A stretch of DNA of 64,000 nucleotides from Acidimicrobiia bacterium. Lineage in GTDB: Bacteria; Actinomycetota; Acidimicrobiia; IMCC26256; JAOSJM01. A program made the position numbers and the translations under genes. The notes under the pieces are model-generated. The model was not told the origin of the DNA, did no database searches, and worked only from the letters and a program-made list of their open reading frames with translations. The stretch is taken from positions 124,001 to 188,000 of the forward strand of contig JAOSJM010000006.1 in the NCBI GenBank assembly GCA_027494165.1, in the 5' to 3' direction. Shown here one piece after another: positions 59,053-64,000 of this stretch (position 1 is its first letter; every line of letters begins with the position of its first letter).

Positions 59053-60291
59053 TCACTCCTCGGTGTCCGGGTCGAAGACCTCGCGGAAGGCGTCGAGCGA
59101 CGGCGGGATGGTGGCGGTCGGACCGACGTGCGGGGCGACGGCCTCGAGGGTCTTGAGGCCGAGCCCGGTCACGTACACCACGACCCGCTCGTCGGGCCGG
59201 ACGATCCCCTCCTCGGCGAGCCGCTTCAGGGCGGCGACGGTCACCCCGCCCGCCGTCTCGGCGAAGATCCCCTCGGTGCGGGCGAGGAGGCGGATCCCCT
59301 CGACGACCTCCTCGTCGGAGACCGACGCCATGCCACCCCGGGTCTGGCGCACGGCATCGAGGGCGAAGTAGCCGTCGGCCGGGTTCCCGATCGCCAGCGA
59401 CTTGGCGATCGTGTGCGGCTTCACCGGCCGGATCGTGTCGGAGTCCTCGAGCCACGCGGTCGCCACCGGCGAGCACCCCGTGGCCTGGGCTCCCGACACG
59501 CGCACCTGCGGCTCCCGCTCCAGCAGACCCACCCGGTGCAGCTCGTCGAAGCCCTTCCGGATCTTGGTGAGCAGCGAGCCGCTGGCGATCGGGACGACCA
59601 CGTGGTCGGGGGCCTCCCACCCGAGCTGCTCGGCGGTCTCGAAGGCGAGGGTCTTGGAGCCCTCGGCGTAGTAGGGGCGGATGTTCACGTTGACGAAGGC
59701 CCAGCGGTAGGTCCCGGCCAGCTCCGCGCAGAGCCGGTTGACGTCGTCGTAGTTCCCGTCGACGGCCACGAGGTTGCCGCCGTACACGGCCGTCGCGACG
59801 ACCTTCCCCTGCTCCAGGTCCGCGGGGATGAACACGTAGCTCGCCAGGCCGGCCCGGGCCGCGTGGGCGGCCACCGAGTTGGCGAGGTTGCCGGTGGAGG
59901 CGCAGGCCGCCGTCTTGAACCCGAGCTCCAGCGCCTTGGAGAGGGCCACCGACACGACCCGGTCCTTGAACGAGTTCGTGGGGTTCACGGTGTCGTTCTT
60001 GACCCATACCTCACCGAGCCCGAGCGACTCCGCGAGGCGGTCGGCCCTCACCAGCGGGCTGAAACCCGCCCCGAGGTCGACCGCGTTGCCACGATCCGCG
60101 GGCAGCAGCTCGGCGTACCGCCAGATGCTCGGCGGCCCGGACGCGATCCGCTCCCGGCTCAGGACCGAGGCGATGGCGTCGTAGTCGTAGGACACCTCGA
60201 GCGGGCCGAAGCACCACTCGCACGTGTAGACGGGGGCGATGTCGTAGCCCCGCCCACACTCACGGCATCGAAGTCCCTGCACGTACGCCAC
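59053..60291 (-). CDS. thrC: Threonine-synthase-like fold-type II PLP enzyme under a SAM riboswitch
   Basis: The 412-aa protein has a zinc-ribbon start (C9, C12, C24, C27 in GLRCRECGRG and YTCEWCFG), as in threonine synthase, then a PLP domain with Lys109 in NPTNSFKDR, the phosphate-binding ASTGNLANSVAAHAARAGL and IASGSLLTKIRKG. Threonine synthase converts O-phosphohomoserine to threonine. A SAM-I riboswitch directly upstream and a sulfur-carrier gene downstream suggest instead a thiol-transfer reaction on the same substrate (see findings). AGGAGG lies 10 nt before the GTG at 60291. Confidence 0.88.
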   Translation of the reverse strand: MAYVQGLRCRECGRGYDIAPVYTCEWCFGPLEVSYDYDAIASVLSRERIASGPPSIWRYAELLPADRGNAVDLGAGFSPLVRADRLAESLGLGEVWVKNDTVNPTNSFKDRVVSVALSKALELGFKTAACASTGNLANSVAAHAARAGLASYVFIPADLEQGKVVATAVYGGNLVAVDGNYDDVNRLCAELAGTYRWAFVNVNIRPYYAEGSKTLAFETAEQLGWEAPDHVVVPIASGSLLTKIRKGFDELHRVGLLEREPQVRVSGAQATGCSPVATAWLEDSDTIRPVKPHTIAKSLAIGNPADGYFALDAVRQTRGGMASVSDEEVVEGIRLLARTEGIFAETAGGVTVAALKRLAEEGIVRPDERVVVYVTGLGLKTLEAVAPHVGPTATIPPSLDAFREVFDPDTEE

Positions 60292-60296
60292 GACGA

Positions 60297-60372
60297 CGGA
60301 CCTCCTGCTCGTGGCGGGGACCGGGTCCCCGCCGTCCTCGACGCGCTCTCGAGCGCCTCGAGCGGAGGTCCG
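60297..60372 (-). promoter_or_regulatory. Riboswitch expression platform: paired Shine-Dalgarno and anti-Shine-Dalgarno
   Basis: The ribosome site GGAGGTCCG (minus strand, 60305-60297) is perfectly complementary over nine bases to CGGACCTCC (60372-60364) lying just past the aptamer. The anti-SD can alternatively form its own hairpin GAGCGG-ACCT-CCGCTC (60375-60360). A GGCGGGGACC/GGTCCCCGCC stem (60313-60333) separates the two. This is the layout of a translational switch that hides the ribosome site. Confidence 0.7.
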
Positions 60373-60382
60373 CTCTTCGGCG

Positions 60383-60484
60383 GCTCATCGATCAGGCATT
60401 GGCACCTGGCTCCGGGAGGAGATCCCCCCGGGAGCTGGTTGCCGCGGCGTCTACGGGCCTGTCCCTCGGCCGCTCTGGATGAGC
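60383..60484 (-). ncRNA. SAM-I (S-box) riboswitch
   Basis: On the minus strand the sequence reads GCTCATCCAGAGCGGCCGAG, then GGACAGGCCCG, CGGCAACCAG, GGTGCCAATGCC and ends GATCGATGAGC. This carries the S-box core (ATCCAGAGCGG..GAGGGA..GGCCC..GCAACC..GGTGC..AAT.CC). P1 pairs GCTCATC (60484-60478) with GATGAGC (60389-60383). A TACCAT -10-like hexamer lies at 60502-60497, so the message would begin just before the aptamer. Binding of S-adenosylmethionine should repress the thrC-like operon. Confidence 0.93.
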
Positions 60485-60559
60485 GCGTAGCGAGAGATGG
60501 TACCACTCTCCCGCTGCCCTCCGATCGGCACGGATGGGCCGTCGCCTAGGGTTTCGGCC

Positions 60560-61494
60560 ATGGCGTTCCCGCCTGCGCCCCGCCACCACCGCGAGTTCCG
60601 GGCCCACGACCTGGCCGAGGTCAAGGCTCGCCGCGCCCAGCGCGTGTCGGTCTGCCTCCCCGCCCGGGACGAGGAGGCCACCATCGGGCTCCTCGTCGAG
60701 GGGGTCCGTCGCGAGCTGGTCGACCGGGTCGGCCTGGTCGACGAGGTCGTCGTGATGGACGACGGCTCCACCGACGGGACGGCCGAGGTCGCCCGCCGGG
60801 CCGGGGCGAGGGTCGAGGCGGTCGACGACGTGCTCCCGGACCTGCCCCCGGGCTCCGGGAAGGGGAACGCGCTGTGGAAGTCGCTCCACGTCTGCCGCGG
60901 GGACCTGCTGTGCTGGCTCGACGCCGACATCCGCAACTTCGGCCCCCACTTCGTCGTCGGGCTCCTCGGCCCCCTGCTCACCGACCCGTCGGTCGGGTTC
61001 GTGAAGGGCTGCTACGAGCGGCCGCTGCACGACGATCCCCGGGGCGGGGGACGGGTCACGGAGCTGGTCGCCCGGCCCCTCCTCTCGCACCTGTTCCCCC
61101 ACCTGGCCCACGTCGTGCAACCCCTCGCCGGGGAGTACGCGGGCCGGCGTGACGTGCTCGACGCGGTGCCCTTCGCCCAGGGCTGGGGGGTCGAGCTGGG
61201 GCTGCTCGTCGACGTCGCCGCCCTGATCGGCACGTCGGCGCTCGCCCAGGTGGACCTGGGGGTGCGCGAGCACCGCAACCGGCCCCTCGAGGAGCTGGGG
61301 CCCCAGGGGCTGGCCATCCTCGTCACCGCGCTGCGCCGCGCCCGGATGGAGCGGACGGGCCCCGCCGTCGAGGACCTTCTGCGCTTCCTGGACCCGCGCA
61401 CGGCCGAGCGCGTCCCGGTGGAGCTGGGCGAGCGCCCCCGATGCGCGAGATCCCGGCCTACCGGTCCCGGTTCGGCCGCGAGCTCACGGCCTGA
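60560..61494 (+). CDS. gpgS: Glucosyl-3-phosphoglycerate synthase GpgS (frame broken near 61435)
   Basis: GpgS transfers glucose from an NDP-glucose to 3-phosphoglycerate. The 311-aa GT81-type protein shows VSVCLPARDEEATIGLLVEGV, VVMDDGSTDGT, the metal motif LLCWLDADIRNFGPHFV, KGNALWKSL and QPLAGEYAGRRDVL plus VDLGVREHRNRPL, all typical of actinobacterial GpgS. A missing base in the CCCCC run 61435-61439 shifts the last 20 residues, which should read MREIPAYRSRFGREL, as in this family. It is divergent from the SAM-riboswitch operon and followed by the phosphatase gene. Confidence 0.93.
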
Positions 61495-61503
61495 GGTCGT
61501 CCG

Positions 61504-62307
61504 TTGCCGCGCGTGCTCTACGCCGACGTCGACGGGACGCTCGTCGGCCCGATGGGCAACCTGCTCCTGGCGGGGGACGGCTCGCCGTCGCTCGAGGCGG
61601 TCCGGGCACTGATCCGCGCCCGCCAGGCCGGGCTGGAGGTCGTGGGCCTCAGCGGCCGGTCGGCGCCGCGGATGTTCGAGCTCGGCCGGCTGCTCGGGCT
61701 CCCCGCCTGGATCGCCGAGCTCGGCGGCGTGCGGGTCTACGAAGGAGGGCTCGAGACCCACGTCGAACGGGGGGCGTTCTGCGGGCCCGGAGACCCCGTC
61801 GAAGCGCTCCGGGACGCCGCGACGCTCCTCGTCGACGCCTTCCCCGGGCACCTCGAACCGCACGACCCGTGGAACGAGAACCGCCACGTGTCGCTCATGC
61901 TCCGCGGCGAGGTCGACGCCGGTGCCGCCCGACGGCTCCTCGCCGAGCGAGGCTTCGAATGGGCCGAGCTCCTCGACAACGGGGTCATCCCGCGCCGCTT
62001 CGAGCGGCTGGCCCTCGCGCACGTCCACGTGTACCACCTGGCCCCCAAGGGGATCTCCAAGCGCGACGGCGTCGTCGCCGACCAGCACCACCGGGGCCTC
62101 GATCCCTCCGCGTGCGCGGTCGTGGGCGACGCCTCCTCGGACCTGGCCTGCGCCGACGTGGTGGCGCAGTGCTTCGTCGTGCGCAACGGCGTCGAGAAGG
62201 ACCCGAGCCTCGCCGAGGCGGTCGCCGGGGTCCCCAACGCCCGGGTCACCCGCCACGGGTTCGGGGCCGGCTTCGCCGAGGCGGTCGAGCTCCTCCTGGA
62301 GAGCTGA
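61504..62307 (+). CDS. HAD-superfamily phosphatase, glucosyl/mannosyl-3-phosphoglycerate phosphatase-like
   Basis: A 267-aa HAD phosphatase of the Cof/MPGP type: catalytic DVDGTLVGP at residue 8, the cap region, K in SKRDGVV (motif III) and motif IV GDASSDLACADV. Its place 9 bp behind gpgS strongly suggests it removes the phosphate from glucosyl-3-phosphoglycerate to give glucosylglycerate, a compatible solute. Actinobacterial GpgP is often of the histidine-phosphatase family, so this would be the HAD (MpgP-like) alternative. TTG start. Confidence 0.82.
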   Translation: MPRVLYADVDGTLVGPMGNLLLAGDGSPSLEAVRALIRARQAGLEVVGLSGRSAPRMFELGRLLGLPAWIAELGGVRVYEGGLETHVERGAFCGPGDPVEALRDAATLLVDAFPGHLEPHDPWNENRHVSLMLRGEVDAGAARRLLAERGFEWAELLDNGVIPRRFERLALAHVHVYHLAPKGISKRDGVVADQHHRGLDPSACAVVGDASSDLACADVVAQCFVVRNGVEKDPSLAEAVAGVPNARVTRHGFGAGFAEAVELLLES

Positions 62308-62344
62308 GCTCCCGAGGACGGACGGCCCGGAGCCCCGCCGCCCG

Positions 62345-63375
62345 TCACCCTCGCCCGAGCGCCCGGCGACCGACCTCGACGGCGGCCTCCTCCACGAGGG
62401 TCGCGGCCCGGGCGAACGCCTCACCGGCCTGCCAGACCCGGTCGGTGAGCGCGAGGACCCAGACGTCGCCGAGGACCGACGCCTCCTGGCGGGCCTCGTC
62501 GGTCACCTGGCCGGCGATGACGGCCCGGTGGGGCACACCCAGGTCGGCCGCCCAGCCGAGGACGCCGCCGACCACCTTGCCCTCGAAGCTCGTCACGTCC
62601 AGCCTCCCTCCCCGGTCACGACGAGGTCGGCCCCCTCGAGCGCCGACTCGAGGTCGGCTGCCCGGGCGACCACCTCGAAACCGGGCTCCAGGGTCGCCCC
62701 GATGGCGGCCAGACCTCCGGCGAGGCCACCCGCGGCCCCTCCGCCCTCGAGGTCGCGGACGTCCCGACCCAACCGGTCCACGTACTCGTCGGCCAGGCGC
62801 TGGAGCCGCCGGGTGAGCAGCGACACCTGCGCCGCCGTCGCCCCCTTCTGCGGCCCGTAGACCGCGGCGGCGTCGCCGAAGCGCGTCGTGACGTCGCACG
62901 CCACGGTCACGTCGAGGCCGGCGAGCGACCACCCGAGGACCTCGATCGCCCCCAGGCCCCCGTCGGTCGTGGCGCTCCCACCGACCCCGACGACGATCCG
63001 GCGGGCCCCGGACCTGGCCGCGGCCGCGATCAGCTCCCCCGTGCCCCGCGTCGTCGCCCGGAGCGGATCGTTGCGCCCCTCCACCAGCGCGAGGCCGCTG
63101 GCCCGGGCCATCTCGACCACCGCCGTGCCGTCGGAGAGCAGCGCCCACTGGGCCTCCACCGGATCTCCCAGCGGGCCGGTCACGGTGGCCGTGCGGCGTG
63201 AGCCACCCCGGCTGGCGAGCAGGGCGTCGAGGGTTCCCTCTCCGCCGTCGGCCAGGGGCACCTCGCGCACGTCCCCCCACCCCGCGGTGCGCAGCCCGGC
63301 GGCGACGGCCGCGGCAGCTCCGACCGCGCTCAGGGTGCCTCGGAACTTGTCGGGACACGCGACGGCGCACGGCAC
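62345..63375 (-). CDS. Glycerate kinase (frame broken near 62606)
   Basis: A GlxK/GarK-type glycerate kinase: CPDKFRGTLSA at the start, PLADGGEGTLDALL, VGVGGSATTDGGLGAIEVLG and GPQKGATAAQV. The conserved VTGEGRLDVTSFEGKVVGGV is formed once a missing base in the CCC run near 62606-62608 is restored. Repaired length 343 aa. It phosphorylates D-glycerate, which is released when glucosylglycerate is degraded, so it belongs with gpgS and the phosphatase. It converges with the phosphatase gene and is divergent from the TreT-like gene. Confidence 0.9.
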
Positions 63376-63437
63376 GCCGATAGATTGATCGATGCCCGAT
63401 CCCTCGTGCAGCCACCACCCCCCTCGGAGACCGTCAC

Positions 63438-64000
63438 GTGCTGGAACGCGTCCCCCTCCTCGAGAAGGACCTCGACGACTACCGATCGGTCGTCGACTAC
63501 GAGGTCCTCGACCGGATCCACGAGCTCGCCGAGCCGTTGAAGGGAGCGAAGGTCCTCCACCTCAACGCCACGGCCTACGGCGGAGGCGTGGCCGAGCTCC
63601 TCGCCACGCACGTCCCGCTCCTGCGCAGCGTCGGCATCGACGCCGACTGGAGGGTCCTGCACGGCAGCGACGAGTTCTTCCACGTGACCAAGACCGCGCA
63701 CAACGGGCTCCAGGGAGCCGAGGTCGAGTGGACCCCCGAGCTCCAGCGCGTCTACCTCGAGCGGGTCCTCGACAACGCGCTGGCCATGGACGACGGCTGG
63801 GACTTCGTCGTCATCCACGATCCCCAGCCCGCCGCGCTCCTCAGCTTCCTGCGCGAGACCCCCGTGTTCTCCCCCGAGACCCGCTGGATCTGGCGCTGCC
63901 ACATCGACCTCACGACGGCGAACGCACGGGTGTGGGAGTTCTTCCGTCCCTTCGTCGAGCTCCACGACGCCTCGGTGTGGACGATGCGGGAGTTCGTGCC
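63438..64000 (+). CDS. GT4 glycosyltransferase, trehalose synthase TreT-like; 3' end outside the window
   Basis: The first 187 residues of a GT-B enzyme begin (GTG) VLERVPLLEKDLDDYRS and contain the TreT signature KVLHLNATAYGGGVAELLATHVPLL, then FFHVTKTAHNGLQG and WRCHIDLTTANARVW. TreT joins an NDP-glucose and glucose to form trehalose; related enzymes act on other acceptors. An ATG at 63392 lies one base out of frame across a CCCCCC run, so the start may be earlier. It completes a probable osmoprotectant cluster. Confidence 0.82.
   Translation, partial: MLERVPLLEKDLDDYRSVVDYEVLDRIHELAEPLKGAKVLHLNATAYGGGVAELLATHVPLLRSVGIDADWRVLHGSDEFFHVTKTAHNGLQGAEVEWTPELQRVYLERVLDNALAMDDGWDFVVIHDPQPAALLSFLRETPVFSPETRWIWRCHIDLTTANARVWEFFRPFVELHDASVWTMREFV

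Noticed and set aside
60292..60484. T-box leader, as often found before amino-acid genes
   Set aside because: No T-box sequence or specifier loop; the conserved bases fit the SAM-I aptamer.

Overview
The window is about 74% G+C and carries a WhiB-type Fe-S regulator, the N-terminus of a probable F420-dependent luciferase-like oxidoreductase, the actinobacterial form of HemQ, tandem CIRCE elements at groEL and a DtxR-type metalloregulator. This points to the phylum Actinomycetota. Class Acidimicrobiia or a relative is my best guess, but that is an inference from gene content. The gene content looks chromosomal, without phage, IS element or CRISPR; the only region that looks acquired is a lower-GC ABC transporter pair at 4.1-6.5 kb beside a tRNA-Ala.

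Layout. 0-6.8 kb: truncated oxidoreductase, a 61-bp tandem hairpin repeat, a methyltransferase divergent from its PadR regulator across a multi-site operator, a PIG-L deacetylase, an ABC exporter and tRNA-Ala(CGC). 6.8-14 kb: translin-like protein, a possible GlpR-like membrane protein, moaC, moaA, an LPxTG-like secreted protein behind a long structured leader, moeA/glp, galU, plsY. 14-22 kb: fmdB, MTA phosphorylase, a CpaB/SAF-like protein, uppP, HAD, GrpB, a thioesterase, tldE/tldD. 22-37 kb: metabolic and membrane genes (ThDP enzyme, hydrolase, LPG-synthase-like, PAP2, VOC, LysR, WhiB, APH, FAH, PAC2, M20, MBL). 37-45 kb: nudix, the nitrogen operon amtB-glnB-glnD, a PAS-GAF-GGDEF-EAL protein, a NIL-domain protein. 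45-49 kb: hemQ, a lipoprotein, groEL. 49-59 kb: a metal-uptake region (fbpA, fbpB and three co-transcribed envelope genes; fbpC with an FAD enzyme) and its DtxR-type regulator, with two matching DtxR-like boxes. 58.7-60.5 kb: a MoaD-like sulfur carrier and a threonine-synthase-like PLP enzyme under a SAM-I riboswitch. 60.5-64 kb: gpgS, a gpgP-like phosphatase, glycerate kinase and a TreT-like glycosyltransferase, a compatible-solute cluster.

The most interesting unit is the SAM-riboswitch operon. A SAM switch over a threonine-synthase-like enzyme plus a sulfur-carrier protein suggests that the pair makes homocysteine from O-phosphohomoserine and a protein thiocarboxylate, by analogy with CysM/CysO making cysteine from O-phosphoserine. 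This is inferred. Second is a dispersed paired-hairpin repeat (seven units in three clusters) placed at the 3' ends of genes.

Caution on sequence quality: about 20 single-base frame breaks, nearly all apparent one-base deletions in C or G runs, split otherwise intact genes. Repairing them restores full-length families with lengths divisible by three. I therefore annotate these genes as one CDS each and state where the break lies; they are probably sequencing or assembly errors, not pseudogenes.
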